In this document: positions 33,801 to 46,555 of the stretch, piece by piece
Layout: every line of letters begins with the position of its first letter
Numbering within the stretch: position 1 is the stretch's first letter
Source of the DNA: Euborellia annulipes
Lineage: Eukaryota; Arthropoda; Insecta; Dermaptera; Anisolabididae
Assembly: GCA_023213315.1 (NCBI GenBank)
Contig: JAKCPI010003119.1
Location: forward strand, 62,001 to 126,000
Reading direction: 5' to 3'
Length of the DNA stretch: 64,000 bases
Translations under genes and position numbers: made by a program
Notes under the pieces: model-generated
Told to the model about the DNA's origin: nothing
The model's input: only the letters and a program-made list of their open reading frames with translations
Databases searched by the model: none

Positions 33801-34914
33801 TTTTATATCGATATTTTGTAATTTCATATGTATGTATTGTAAGGGATGACCGAGTAGCCCTACCCTAAATAAAAAAAAAATAATGTTTTAAATTTATATA
33901 CAAAAAAATTGGTAAAAAAAATAAGAAAATTGAAAAAGTGAAGATGAAAATCCGAAATTAGAAAAAAAAAAATTTATCAAGGAAGAAATGTAATTAATCT
34001 ACGAATATAGGGTTAATAAAAAACTTTCCTCAAGATCAATTTAGAGTTGAAGGATGGATCTTTGGTCTTTGTTCAAATAGATCAACTCCTCTAATGTAAA
34101 GGAACATGTTCCGAATAATTTATAAGTTAAAAACTATTGGCTGGCTATTTTATTTTATCTTAAGTTTGGTATTTGTAATACTCGTATAAAGAATAAAATT
34201 AATTAATTAAAAATCCATCAATAAAAAAATTTATTTTCGGTCCCCTCTTATTAATAATTTTGAATTAAAAAAATCAATGACCTTACAAAACTTACAAAAG
34301 GCCTAGTATTTTTTTAATTTATGTAAATAATTAATGAATAAAAAATGAAATGACTTGCGATTGACAGAAGAGCCGTTCTCTAATGAATGTTATTTCTTTC
34401 AACTCTAATCAACCTTTAATAAAACGAAGAACTCGCAGTTTTTTTTTAATTCTTTTTTTCATTCATATATTTTTAATGGAACTGAAATAAATTAAAAAAA
34501 AATTAAATTTCAATTTTTCAACCCCTCAACAAGAACCCCCATTTTGGGAACTCCTCTGCTAAATCAAAGATTAAAAATATTAGGCTGGAGGCCAATAAAA
34601 AAAGAAAATTGGCACAAAGTCTTGCGTTATATTTGACATTAAATAAATATGAGGATTTTTATTTTTAATAAACTTTGATTATTCACTGATCTCCATTCTC
34701 CATCCAGCATCTATGACTGGTTTTAAAATGAATCTAATTCGCAATTATACAATTTTCTCTTTCAACAACTTTGATTTATTTTTATCTGTTGATTTGAGAT
34801 AAAAAAAAAAAAAATGAAAAATCCACTTATTAAATGAGTGAAAAAGAAGTGAAAGAAATTAAAAGTATGTTAATTTACATTTCTTTTCAGTTCAACAAAT
34901 TTGAAAACGTTTTT
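33801..34914. other. AT-rich intronic sequence
   Basis: A possible LINE-like 3' tail at about 33835-33885 (GACCGAGTAGCCCTACCCTA then A-rich). Nothing else recognised. Confidence 0.45.
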
Positions 34915-35560
34915 CAGGTCAATTGATTCATCAAATAAGAAAAGCAGAACCTGGGATCCTCTTCCGGGATAAAACGGATCTCGGTTCTTCGTACACGTGT
35001 AAGAATTATGCACAGGGAATTTATAGCCTATTAATCATTTCGGATTGTAACCACGAAGACACGAATCATTTGTTAAGCCAAATTAACAAGAGGCAAAAGG
35101 ATAAGAGTAAGGAGAAGAGAGAATTTATCAAAAGAGACTTGGTCGAATGCCAGGCATCGTCACTCTCGTGTAATGATGTCATTTGTTACGAATCCATGAC
35201 GTCGATTAAAAATAAATTCATTTGTTTCTGTTTTTTAAGCCCCCCCCCGCTTCTAGCATTTTGCGTTCTTTCCACTTCCCATTTGGAACTCTTTTGTTTT
35301 CATTAATATCCTTTTAACGAAAGTAAATCTCTACTTCGGACTCGACTCCTCTCACCACTCGCTTCTTTTGCTTTTGAGACATTGGGTCATAACAGGCGCT
35401 GGCAGCTTTATGCTAATGGTTTCAGGACAATAACAATTTGTGTGATAAGCTCATTCCCTCTGGGGGGCTTTTTTGTCTCCGGGATGCTACGGTTCAAGAC
35501 AACGACGCATAAACATCAGGATGGAAATTATTTTCAACTTGTCTCAGGGCGTTACTTTTA
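34915..35560. other. GC-richer, apparently single-copy intronic segment
   Basis: Less AT-rich than its surroundings, without repeat signatures. A 127-codon frame (34923-35306, plus strand) has no recognisable domain and ends in low-complexity sequence. It contains TAAT-type homeodomain words. It could be a regulatory element. Confidence 0.3.
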
Positions 35561-38088
35561 AACTTGTTCCTTTCTCATGTACCAACTTTTTTTTTTTATA
35601 TATAAATACAAATCTTATTTTTTTTCTGCTATATTAAATAATTAAGTAGAAAAAAAATTTGAATTTTTTATTTATATCCTTTTATTAAAGCCACGTTTAG
35701 TTGTCAGCTTTATTCTATTTTATTTTTTAACTCTAATGAAATTTTAGGAAAATATTAGAGAAGCAAATCTTTCTAACATGTTAAAAGGTCTTGTAAAAAA
35801 TATTAGGATTATTTATTTTTTCATAAAAAGATGTAGAATACTGATAGATATAAAAAGTAGAAAGAAAAAAAAGGTGAAAAAGAAAAGATATAAGAAAAGA
35901 TAAGAGATAATTAGCACTATCAATCAATCGAAATAAATAGATCCGGAAGCACCACTTTGTAAATATATGTTTTTTTATTATTGTACATTGGGATAAATAC
36001 ACAATTCTTTATATTTTTATTTCGTATATGTCTATAACGTATTGAATATAAGTACGGTCTTTACATGTAGGCTATATACCTTATATTACTTTTCGTTTTT
36101 ATGTAGGCCTATGTAGTTTATAACAATGTTCTTTATATGTATATGCTTTATACTATGTTTTTTTATATCTATGTATTAGCTTTAATTAAGTTTCTTATAT
36201 GTATACATTTTGTATTAAGTTTTAGTTTTATACGTATGTAGGAGTATGTGAGTTATAATTGTTCTTATGATTATGTTCGCCATGTTTTTGATAGGTCATG
36301 TTGTAGTTTAGTATTGTCTTTATATGAACATATTTATTGTATATCACCGCTTATTATATATATATATGTAAAACGGAATGGCCAAGAAGCCAAACGAAAT
36401 AAATAAAAAAAAAAAATAGATCCGGGGTCTAAATGACCTCAAAAGCCATTCAACTTATAAACAAAACTAAACTTTTAAATCTTTAGTAGCCCTCCCCCAC
36501 GAGCCAAAAGATTACCAAATGGTTTAAATCGGAGCCGAAAATACTTTTTTAAATCTTTCCGGCGCCTTAGGCCATTTAGACTTTTATCGATACTTAATAT
36601 TATAATTACTATATATATATATATATATATGGGTTCAGACACATTTATTTATATCATTTGGTATATATAAATATATAAATATTTATCGGACTGCTTGGGA
36701 TTCGCGCCGCGCCCCGTGGCTTTAAAACTATCAATTCCGATTAGTCGTGTATTCTATTGTTTTCTTGAAGTTCATTTAGGCACGATATTTATAAAAAAAA
36801 ATCTTTAATGATGATCCTATAAGAGAGTAGGTGTCCGGTCTCCCTCCAAAAGTTATTAATAAGCTTATACAAAATAATAAATAATTATAATTTTCTTTCT
36901 TTGACTAGTACAGATTACTTTTATTTTAGGCTACTTTAAATGTCTATTTTTAATTATTTCGACTGCGATATTTCACATTTTTTTAAACGCTTGAGGATTT
37001 TGTTTTTGTTAAAAAGTTTTTTCGAGATCTTTTGAAGATTAGAATTAGGTTAGTTTATTATCGGAAAACTCATTCGATAACTAGGCTACTACTCACTTTG
37101 ATTTCTTAATCCCATACAACGAAATCCCGAGGTAGAGATATTTGCAAATGAAAATTTAACCACAAACCCAACCTCATCCTTTTTCATTTTTCACTGTTCA
37201 ATTTATCATTTGAAATGATTTTTTAGAGTACACTTTGATCTTACTATATGGATTTTATCTCTTTGATGTATAAAAAAAAAAAAAGAATTGAATTATGTAT
37301 TATTATTTGATGATCAAGGGCTGCATTAAGAAAGCTTTTAAAATGAAATATGAAATATAATATTAAAATCATTTGAAAGGCTAATTTCCTCCAAGTCTAG
37401 AGGGAAGATTTTTTAATTACTAATAAGTTTGCGTGTTAAGATATAAAAAAATCTCTTGTTTCTTTTCTATCTGGGTAATTACCTAAGTCGTTTTAGATGG
37501 AATTGAAGGGATAAAAACCAATTCAAATGTAAGATGACTTTTAGGTTAATTCGGTCGTATTTTTAATTGCTTTCAAATTAAATTAAAAGACCTGGGTTGA
37601 TTTGAAAGATCAAAAGCATTCCCCTTCTCCCAAAAAAAAAAAATAAATAAATAAATAAGGGAAAATGGAATTTTTTTTCCGAAATCGATACTCACGTTAG
37701 CACATCGGTTACTATTACATCGGGTTCAATCGAATTCGATTCTCAATTCCCAACCATTATTTTTAATTGATGCTTTCAAGTTAAGAAGCTCTTGAGAGGA
37801 GTCAACGCCTCCTAAGAGGATACAATTTAGAAACTACTAACAATAAGAGGGTGAAGCAATTACAAAGAGAAATTTATACATTTTAGGTAAAATTATTTGA
37901 TTATTTTTTTACTTTTTTTCCAGCTTATGTATTGAATGAGGAGATATTAAAAATCTCGATTGGAATCCGCGAAGGGGAAGTGTGCCTATATTGTACCACT
38001 TAAGCAAATGTCCAATTATCCTTGAACCAATATGTGATATAAATGGCTTTGAAGTGGTTTATATTAACACTGTATGTCACTAATAAGC
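35561..38088. other. AT-rich intronic sequence with SINE and LINE remnants
   Basis: A LINE-like 3' end at about 36370-36418 (GGCCAAGAAGCCAAACGAAA, then poly(A)). Pieces of the shared SINE block are at about 36415-36450 and, inverted, 36540-36700. A TA microsatellite is at about 36609-36630. No exon recognised. Confidence 0.5.
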
Positions 38089-38096
38089 CCCTCAAA

Positions 38097-38377
38097 CATG
38101 GGCGTACCCAGGATCAAATCTAGGGGGGCATGGTCTGATCATGGTCGTCCAGGGGGGGCAGATCATGGTCGTCCAGATTGTGACATAGCTATTTTTTAGA
38201 GAGATAGGTAAAGCCTTCGAATTAAAGGCCTAAAAACCCTCGAGTCCTAACAAAAAGAATCATTCCCCGTCGCCATCCACCAATTTTGTTTCGTTTCATC
38301 ACTTTATAAACATTTAATTTTTTTTTTTTACTTCTAGGGGGGCAGCTGCCCCCTGCCCCTCGCTGGGTACGCCCATG
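38097..38377. mobile_element. hAT-like MITE with perfect 8-bp target duplication
   Basis: Terminal inverted repeats CATGGGCGTACCCAG and CTGGGTACGCCCATG. CCCTCAAA lies on both sides (38089-38096 and 38378-38385). G-runs and C-runs sit just inside the ends. Non-coding. Confidence 0.9.
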
Positions 38378-38490
38378 CCCTCAAACCTATATCTTTTAAG
38401 ATAGATTGTTAAATTAGTTTTATTTTTTTTTTTTTTGTCTTATTTGTACTTCCTACCTCTAAATTGTATCACCTATGTTATAGGCTCTAC

Positions 38491-38720
38491 CAGGGGCGGA
38501 TTAAAGGGGGGGGGCGATCGCCCGAAAAGAAATTCACAATGTTATAAAAACTAGTAATCTAAAGAAATTATGATTTCCGGGCTTTAATTTCCAATTGAAT
38601 TTGTTACCAAACAATTTAAATAAATAGGAAATGGGTCTAAATGGCCATAGATGCCCACAAAGTCCTTAAATATAAAAAAAAAAACCGCCCCCCCGACAAA
38701 ATTGCATTAATCCGCCACTG
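38491..38720. mobile_element. hAT-like MITE with perfect 8-bp target duplication
   Basis: Ends are CAGGGGCGGATTAA and TTAATCCGCCACTG, with GGCTCTAC at 38483-38490 and 38721-38728. The interior includes a SINE-derived segment (GGGTCTAAATGGCCATAGATGC), so a SINE tail was captured or inserted. Confidence 0.9.
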
Positions 38721-38728
38721 GGCTCTAC

Positions 38729-41700
38729 CAATACTTTTTCAACTTCTGGAGGTAATCCCTGACATCGGCTGTTTTTTTGAATCGTCTTTAGCGTAAATAT
38801 TCGTCCCTAGCATAAGTTATTACTTTTTTTGAAATCCATGTATTGCTGTGTAAATGAATACCATTTCTTACAAGAAATACGTAAATTACACTAATTGAAT
38901 TTTTACTAAAAATGTAAGGGTCCAATCCGGCCACTTACTATACTATCGACTAGGGAGTTTGCCGTAGTGCAAGAAATAACAGTTCTCAGTGTTATTAAAA
39001 AATTAAAAATTCTAACAAGAAATCTAATATGGAGATATATAATTTGATATGTGGCCCGCGGAGATATGATGCATTTCCAAAGCAAGATCATTTGGAATTA
39101 CTGTTACATGGACGTACCTTAGATCTTGGGTCAAGGAAAAAAAATTTATGAAACGCTGCCATAGTATATCAGGTGTAAACTACTCTTTTCTCAAGTGTTC
39201 AATTTCGGTATTTTTTTTTCTAAAGTGGTTATCAGGAGAACAAGTCAAATTAATTATATTAACCTCATTTTGTACAGAATATGCGACATCAGCCTCTTTG
39301 GAACCATCAATTGAGAGAGAGAAAAATTTCAGGCATTTGTCAAATTTTTTTCGTTATTTATTTAATATTCTTTTGGTCATTTAGCCGCAATGGCAATTTG
39401 AATTATATACTATTTAAAGAAACTTCAGTATTTAGGGTGTTTAGAATAAAGGGCGGAGGAATATAACTAATTTAGGGTTTATGGCTACGGTCCCTTTAAA
39501 TGCAGGTTGATGTCATATAATTAATTAAATAAAATTAAAAGTTGTTAATGCTATAATTATATTAATGAAAAGATTTTAATGTTTTCTAATTCTTAAATTG
39601 TGTTTAAAATTCACTGTTCCTTAAAATAATAATAGAAAAGAAGAAAGAAATTTTCTTTTCTTTCAAACAGTATGACAAATAAATCCAACTGAGGAATTGT
39701 TCTCGAAATTTACAATTAATTATAAGGATTATTATATCTTGGAAAGAAAATAGAAGAAGTGTGTTGATGACATATGGGGGAATATTAGTTGAAAATACAA
39801 TATTAAATAGTGGATGCGCTTAGGAAACAAATTTAATCTAAGGATTAAAAGGGGGAAAAGAGACGAGCTCACTTTCATTGTTTCCTCCTCGATGGGCTCC
39901 GGCGATCAACTTTGAATAGGCTAATGATGGAAGCAAAGAAGAAAGGGGGAGGCTCAATTAGTTCTTCAGGCCTTCCTCGTCTTGTTCTTATGCAAATGCT
40001 ACTTGAAAATCGCACTACGGAGAGAGAATTCCCATTCAATTTGTTTAACCTTCGACCGGGACTAATTTAAAACTTGGAACTTGCTTGTTTAAAAATCACG
40101 CCGCCTCCTCTCTACTGCCCCGGTTATTTTTACGACGAGATGAATAAAATAGAAATAAGGATAATAAAATAGTGGCAACCCTACCCCGCTAGGCGCTTGC
40201 GGGCGGCGTCTCGAGATATGACTAAGAGTTGTCCAGATAAATGCATTTTAATTAATTTTGCACCATAATATAAAAATATGAAATAAAAAACTAATATTAA
40301 TCTGTCTTTTTTCAATATTCAAAATTGGTTTTATGAAACCACGATGCAAGTGAAACTTTTTTCGAATCGTAGGCGTTTAACTGAAAATTTTCAGAAAATT
40401 ATTTAATTAAGAATATTAAAATCGCGTTTTTAATCTTAACTTAATAATTGGAAAATGGGAATGATAATGGCAAATCAATAGACGCATGTTAAAAACTGAG
40501 AACAATATTTATTTAGTAATTGAAGATTTGAATCATTTTAAATTATTTTAAAAATTATATTTTATCAATTTAAAAATTGAATAATTAAATCTTACAATTA
40601 TTTTTTTATAATTCGTCATATATATTAAATTTCAACTTTCCTATTTTTGTCGTCACGGCTTATGACGTCATGGCTTGTAGCGTCACGGCCTTAGACGTCA
40701 CGGCTTGCAATGCATCATGCTGATAGAGGAGCGAAAAAATTTGAGGCCATCAAATAAAAGTTCCACTTTAAAAATAGAGTGGAAAATAAATTTTAGAGGG
40801 GGAGGTAGGAGGGGTAGGGCAGATAGAACTCTTTGAGATCTGGAATACCATTTTTCAATTATTAACACCCTTGAGAACCGTCATTTTAAATTTTATTAAA
40901 ATGGAGTGAAAAATAAAAAAATAGAGGGGATGAGGGAACGTAGAGTGGAAAAAAACCTTAGTAACAAGCAGTTTGAATTCAAGACGGGCAAATTGGCATC
41001 CTTCTGGGACGTGGAATTTGTTTAGACAAACATCGCACATTTTTTCTTCAAACTCATACCTAGGCGATTGCTCAAAAACTGCACATCATTTTCCAACATT
41101 CGTAAACACTGAAATCAATAATGTGAAATATGGATATAGATATGGCGATATTCCTATTAAATTCTCAATTAAACATTTTTAAAATAATAATTTTGATAAT
41201 TTAATATTTTATTCACAAAAAAAAAAAATCAAGAAGTGATGAATAAATAGCGAGCAGAGCAGAAAACACACTCACACTTGAAAAGCACGAGAACGCGAGA
41301 GATAAAGGCCTGTTCTTTATTTGACAATTGAATTTGCATATTGCTCCGATATCGGATTCTTTGTCGGAAGAGAATCGCAAGGGCCATCAAGAGTCTCGCT
41401 AATTTGGGGAAAAAAAACGAGGTGGAGCAGCAAAATGATCAGACTCTTATCCACTATTGGGAATCGGTCGGCTGGAAATTCATCGGCGCCAGATTAACGT
41501 TTTCTTTTCAGAAGAGAAAAAAATCCCTTCTTTTTTTTTCTTATTTTTTTGCCATCACTACCACCAGCATTCTTCACGTAGAAATACTTGCTACTCTCTT
41601 TTTGGCATGCAATCTTACTAATATCACTCGTCTTGCCTCTCTCTAATAAAAACCCGACGCGCCAAGAACGTATTTCTTTTTGACTAATTCACGCGACTTT

Positions 41701-42748
41701 TTAATGGCGCTCCCGTCATTTAGACTAGTCGCTCATAAAACTTGCCTGAACATTTGCAAATTTTCTTATCGTTATTTGGGTGTTGGTTGGGTTGGCCCCC
41801 CTTTGCTTCTTACCACTCACCCCGATTGGCCAAAAAGATCTTAAGAGCAAAGAGAAAGAAATTAAAAAGTGACTTCTCATTTTTTTTTTTTTTTTTCAAA
41901 AGTTTTTTTTTCTTTTTCTTCAAATTCTAATGAATAAGATTGACATTTTTCATTAATCTATTTTGAATTAAGAAAAAGTAATTAAAATAATATTCCTCCC
42001 CCTAATAATAAGAGAAGTTGTTTCAGAGTAAATAATATTTCCAAGATAATTAACAAGTTTTAAAATAATTTAAATATAAAAAAGCTTGTATTTGACACAT
42101 AATTTTTAGAAATATTTAAAGAGATATGGCGTTCTTGTATATGTAGAGCTTAGAGCAAATTCTGCACCTCGCCTAAATATCCATCCACAAATTTACTGAA
42201 AGAAAATAGACACATGATTTGTAAAAAGTTGTCACGTCAAAAAAATAAGATTTTTTTCCAGAAAGTTGAATTAGGTCTTTTGCAGTCCAATAGAATATAT
42301 AAACAATTACTTCACTATATACTTATATTATTTTCTAAGATCTCAGATCAAACAGTTTCGGTCATAATACTTTGTCTTTCTCCATGAAGTTTGGATCTTG
42401 AAAACGTGAAAAGTGAATCAATCTATTTATTAAAAAAATATTAATATGAAATTTCTTATTTTAAAAAATCTAAATGATTTTTCAATCTCACCTATCTAAA
42501 TTCAAACCTCACTGAGGAATTCAAAAAAGACTATGGGCTAAACCGTTGTTTTTGAAATCTTATTAAAATCTTATTTTATCATAATCACGATAAAGATAAA
42601 ATATATTAACACTTATAAATTAAATACAAACGACTCTCAATAATCTAAAGATCTGCAAGAAAAATTCGAATTATTGAGTTTTTGAATTATCAAGAAGTTT
42701 GAATTAACAAGAGGAAAGAAAAAAAAATTCAAATTATTAAGAGTTTTT
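38729..42748. other. Intronic sequence with unique GC-richer islands
   Basis: Mostly AT-rich. Two less AT-rich, non-repeat islands stand out, at 39850-40215 (contains ATGCAAAT) and 41265-41870 (contains ATTTGCAT). At about 40640-40700, the word CGTCA(C/T)GGC is repeated (GTCACGGCTTATGACGTCAT, GTCACGGCC). Open frames here show no domain. No Ig exon recognised. Confidence 0.45.
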
Positions 42749-42764
42749 ATATTTTTGAAAATAA

Positions 42765-42977
42765 TTGCTCAGGGGCTCACTTCTTGTGGGTACGTGGATG
42801 GCGACCACGAGCTGCCCTAGCTGGGACTGGCAGTATTTCTGTTCTTTGCATGTCAGTCTCTCCCCTTCTATATTTTCAACAGGCGTCAGACCGAGCGAAG
42901 GGCCTGTCCTTCCCGTTCGCAAAAACCCTTCCCGCTGATCCCGCACCGCGGGAATAATCAGGTGAAGAAAGGAGAAG
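42765..42977 (+). mobile_element. SINE-B with 16-bp target duplication
   Basis: TTGCTCAGGGGCTCACTTCT start, GGCGACCACGAGCTGCCC, CACCGCGGGAATAATCAGG, A/G-rich tail. The direct repeat ATATTTTTGAAAATAA flanks it at 42749-42764 and 42978-42993. Confidence 0.87.
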
Positions 42978-42993
42978 ATATTTTTGAAAATAA

Positions 42994-44884
42994 GAGTGTC
43001 CTTATATAAATAGCTTCAAATAAAAAAAAAAATAAAAATAATGAAAACGACTTGGTCTACATTGTCAGGGCCACTTGGTTAGCGAATCCTTGAGAATAGG
43101 GAATTTAGTGTCTGCTTGCAATTATCGTGCAAATGACTTTGTAAAATTTTTTCATTATTCTTTAGAATTGTGGACAGCGTTGATGGATAAGTAAAATTAT
43201 TTAATATAGGGCCTATGTGAGATTTCACTAACAATTTTTAAGATATAAATGAAAGAAAAATTTTTCAATTTATAACTCAATGTATTTCGGGCTAATAACT
43301 CATCCTCAAGAGTTCGTGTCTCATTCACAAATATATCGAGTTATAAATTAGGAAAAAGATTTCGAGTCAACGAGCGTATCTAAATACACAGCATTTTTTC
43401 GATTTACCGAAGTTTACAGTCGAATTATCGAAAAATTCGAATTATCCAGAGTCAACTGTATTTATATTATTGTATTTTGGACTGCAGAATAAAAGTCTTA
43501 TTAAAAAAATTATTTCCCTTTTAATTATTGCTATAATATTAATTTCAAACATGATTAAATTTTTTGGAATTAATAAAATTCAAGAATGTAATTTATTGGA
43601 CAATCCAAATAAATTACACACATACGTACACATAAGAAAAGGAAAATTTACTTTTTTAAGAGAAATGGTTTCATAAATGTATGTGGTATTAGACAAAAAA
43701 AGAGGGGGCTAAGTCCTGGGTCATTTAGTTCAGTTTAATATATGGTGGCAAAAATGGGGGAAAAGAGAGAGAGAGAGAGAGGAATTGGGAAATTTTTATT
43801 TTTCTATCAGAAAAGATGAATGCGATATGCGATTAAACCCACTTTAGACGATATATTATTTGGCACTCCATTGCAAAGAGAAACGTTTGTTCTATATATG
43901 GTCGGCATGCTTTCATTCAGAGCCATGCTGTCTCTAATTGAATTTCAAGTAAAAATTATTTTCGGTCAACAGAGAGAGAGCGAGGAAGCTTCTCCGGGAT
44001 TACAGAGGGAATGCGAATTCCTGGCCTCGTCTGTCTACCCTTCTAATGGACATCAAATCGACCCTCTGAATTCAGAATAACCGAACACCATTGGGTGGAG
44101 AATTGCACAAACGCCAATGACAGATTCGGTTTATGTTTAATTTGTCACTGGATTTAATTTGCTTGTCAATTATACTACTACGTACGTAGAATATACAAAA
44201 AATATTCCATAATAATAAATAAAAAAAAAAAAAAAACGACCAATAATTCTCAATTAATATATAATTGTTTATTTCATATACATTTCGGGAGTATATAAAT
44301 CTCTGAATATTTAAAAAATAAATGTATAATTGATATTTTAATTAGTATAGCATACCATTGTTTATATATTACTCATACAATATGAATTAACCCCTGAATA
44401 TCAAATAATTTTATTTAGAGAAAAAGGAATCAATATTCTATAAACAAATAAAAATTTTTTTCACATGAAGGGATGAAATTTTTTCCCATTAAATTAATTA
44501 TTATTTTAAGATTATTGAATTTGTTCATTTAGAGAGATGTATGATCATAATAATATTATATAAGCTCTATGGTATTTGTCTATCAACTGTCGGATTTTGC
44601 TAACCAGAATACGTTATTAGTGAACAAAGTGAAATTTGATATCTGAAAAGACCGATTATAAACTAATTAATTTTCCAATTTGTAATAGAAAGGGATAGAG
44701 AAAAAAAAAAACGATGATCGCCGTAGAACTATCCACCTAGAAAACTATTAATAATTGCAAGTAAATATCAAAAAAAAAATTGACAAATATTATTAAATAA
44801 ATATAATAGTGGGTAAAACTACTTGTTCCTGATTGTTGATTTTTTTATCAGAAAATTTTTCCAATTTATTTAATTATACAAATA
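42994..44884. other. Intronic sequence
   Basis: A GA microsatellite at about 43764-43782, followed by a GC-richer unique stretch to about 44110. A poly(A) run is at about 44220-44236. No exon recognised. Confidence 0.45.
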
Positions 44885-45296
44885 TTTTTACTTTCTCTTG
44901 CCTATATATATTAATAAATATAGACAGAAAGTATTGGTTTCATGTCAAAAATACGATGTCGAGATTTTGATGGATATACACGTTTTGAGGTCCCCTGAAT
45001 TCAAAAAAGTGGTTTTCGCAATATAGTCTGCCTGTCTGTGTGTATGTGTCTGTGTTCACTGTAAAGCATGAAGGAATTGAGCTACGAGGTTGAAATTTTA
45101 TATTTAAGTCAGACATTAAATTAATTTATAAAATAAATTAAAAAAAAATTATTACATCTTGAATTTTAATATATCGGCGGAAACTAAACATATATCGACA
45201 CAAAAAAATCTGATGTGGCAAGCACAGAACACAACTTTCCCTTACCAAGGGTAAGAGAAAGTTGTGTCCTACGCGACCAGTCACACCAGATTTTTT
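44885..45296 (-). repeat. Hairpin-capped repeat family (R), internally deleted
   Basis: Tail hairpin at 44885-44936 and head hairpin at about 45205-45295 (TCTGATGTGGCAAGCACAGA ... GACCAGTCACACCAGA). About 270 bp of the middle are missing. The copy ends about 200 bp from the acceptor-distal side of the Ig2 exon. Confidence 0.85.
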
Positions 45297-45492
45297 ATTT
45301 TTTTTATTTTACTGTACAAGAGCAATAGCCAACAAACTCAATGGAAACATTCACTAAATATGAATATCCCCTAGGGCTTCAGCATTAGAACTTTTTCAAA
45401 TAAAAACTAATTCGTTCTCAAAATAATTTTTTCGTTGCTGCCATTTTTTTTTTAAATTTAATTAAGAAATTGAGAAAAATAAGAAACTATAC

Positions 45493-45639
45493 CGATTAGT
45501 TGAACGTTGGCTGACGAACTGATGACGACTTCCCGAGTGAGTTTATGCATTGTTCTACATCGATAATTGGGCAGTTGATCACTGATTTCGACGTTGTGCA
45601 CAAGTAGCTCCCCAGTAGGCAATAGATGAAATTTGCCGT
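45493..45639 (-). CDS. Dscam: Dscam-family exon, C-terminal half of Ig2
   Basis: Internal coding exon of a Dscam-type immunoglobulin-superfamily adhesion receptor, a neuronal and immune cell-surface protein. Read on the minus strand, a pyrimidine-rich acceptor ending TTTTTCAG precedes 147 nt: 2 nt closing a split codon, 48 codons, and 1 nt opening the next. The donor is G|GTATAG. The peptide begins GKFHLLPTGELLVHNVE and contains NYRCRTMHKLTRE. This is the Ig2 F-strand cysteine context of arthropod Dscams (family pattern: GKYLVLPSGEL ... YQCRTKHRLTGE). In Drosophila Dscam1 this corresponds to the constant exon that follows the variable Ig2 exon cluster. The next exon (28451-28565) lies about 16.9 kb away and its phase fits exactly. 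The preceding exon, the N-terminal half of Ig2, was not found between here and the right edge. The family assignment is firm. Which Dscam paralogue this is remains open. Confidence 0.9.
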
Positions 45640-45712
45640 CTGAAAAATAAAATGAAAAATTATTAATTTAATTTCAATTAACCTACTGGTATAAAACTAT
45701 ATAGCATCCAGT

Positions 45713-46463
45713 CAGTGGCGTAGCGAGGGGGGTGCAAGGGGGGTCATCATGCCCCGGGCGCTACTCTCAAAGGGGCGCCAAATGGTCCGCAAAACAAAAA
45801 ATTGCTAAATAATTTTTATTTTTATTATAATTGATTTCTGGAAAATATATTTTAAATTTAGTGCCAGTGTAATTTAATAATTTTGTATATTTTACATATA
45901 ATATTATATGGTTTTAAAATGGGGGAGGGGGGCGCTAAAAAGGTATTGTGCCCCAGGCGCGAGTTAAGCTCGCTACGCCACTGCAGTAAAGTACTAGTAG
46001 CCTTTGGCTGATGTGGTTGAAATTTCTTGAAATACTTGAAATAGGTGTATTTGGCTTAAGTATTAAATTTGAGTATCGAAAGCTTTTTCGTTTTTGAGTA
46101 ATTCCCATTAATCCACATTTTTTGATATTTCTCTTGAAATTAATTTAATTTATTGTGAAAAAAATCTTAAATTTCAAGAAGATCGATTCCAGTTAAAATA
46201 TCAAAACAAAATGTTTATGTAAATTTCTCTGAAAAAGATTTTATTGCTTTTAAATGGCTGTTTTATTGCTTTTCTTGAAATTGCCATTAAAAGGAGGCGA
46301 TTCCCTTTTAGCTTGAATTTACGTCATTTTCACAATCATTGAATGAATTTCAACTGAAATATCACAAAATGTGGATTAAATTGAATTGGTTTTAAAGTGG
46401 GGGAGGGGGGGGCGCTAAAAAGGTATTGTGCCCCAGGCGCGAGTTAAGCTCGCTACGCCACTG
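45713..46463. mobile_element. hAT-like MITE with 8-bp target duplication and duplicated right terminus
   Basis: Ends are CAGTGGCGTAGCGAG and CTCGCTACGCCACTG, with CATCCAGT at 45705-45712 and 46464-46471. A second complete right terminus occurs internally, ending at 45983. A block of about 65 bp (GGGCGCTAAAAAGGTATTGT ... CCACTG) is present twice. The sequence between begins CAGTAAAGTACTAGTAG, matching an R-family phrase. Confidence 0.88.
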
Positions 46464-46555
46464 CATCCAGTAGAGACACTCTTGTTTGAATTAAGAAACA
46501 TATTAGTAAACTCATATACAATTAATTTAAAATCTATATTTGTTGAGAAAACATG

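Larger units (their letters stand above)
28566..45492 (-). other. Intron between the Ig2 and Ig3 exons (about 16.9 kb)
   Basis: Bounded by donor GTATAG at the high-coordinate end and acceptor TTGCAG at the low-coordinate end. In arthropod Dscam1 this is the interval that holds the exon 6 alternative array. I looked for further Ig3 N-half exons (PRI.E...C.AQ...P pattern with splice sites) on the minus strand and saw none. The interval holds repeats described separately and a few GC-richer unique stretches. Confidence 0.7.

Noticed and set aside
33581..33868. 95-codon open frame
   Set aside because: Translation of the TTTTATTG minisatellite: Phe, Tyr, Leu and Ile only.
34923..35306. 127-codon open frame
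   Set aside because: No recognised domain, no supporting splice context, low-complexity C-terminus and wrong strand for the host gene. Kept only as part of a unique intronic island.
41341..41646. 101-codon open frame
   Set aside because: No family resemblance. The second half is a chance hydrophobic translation of T-rich DNA.
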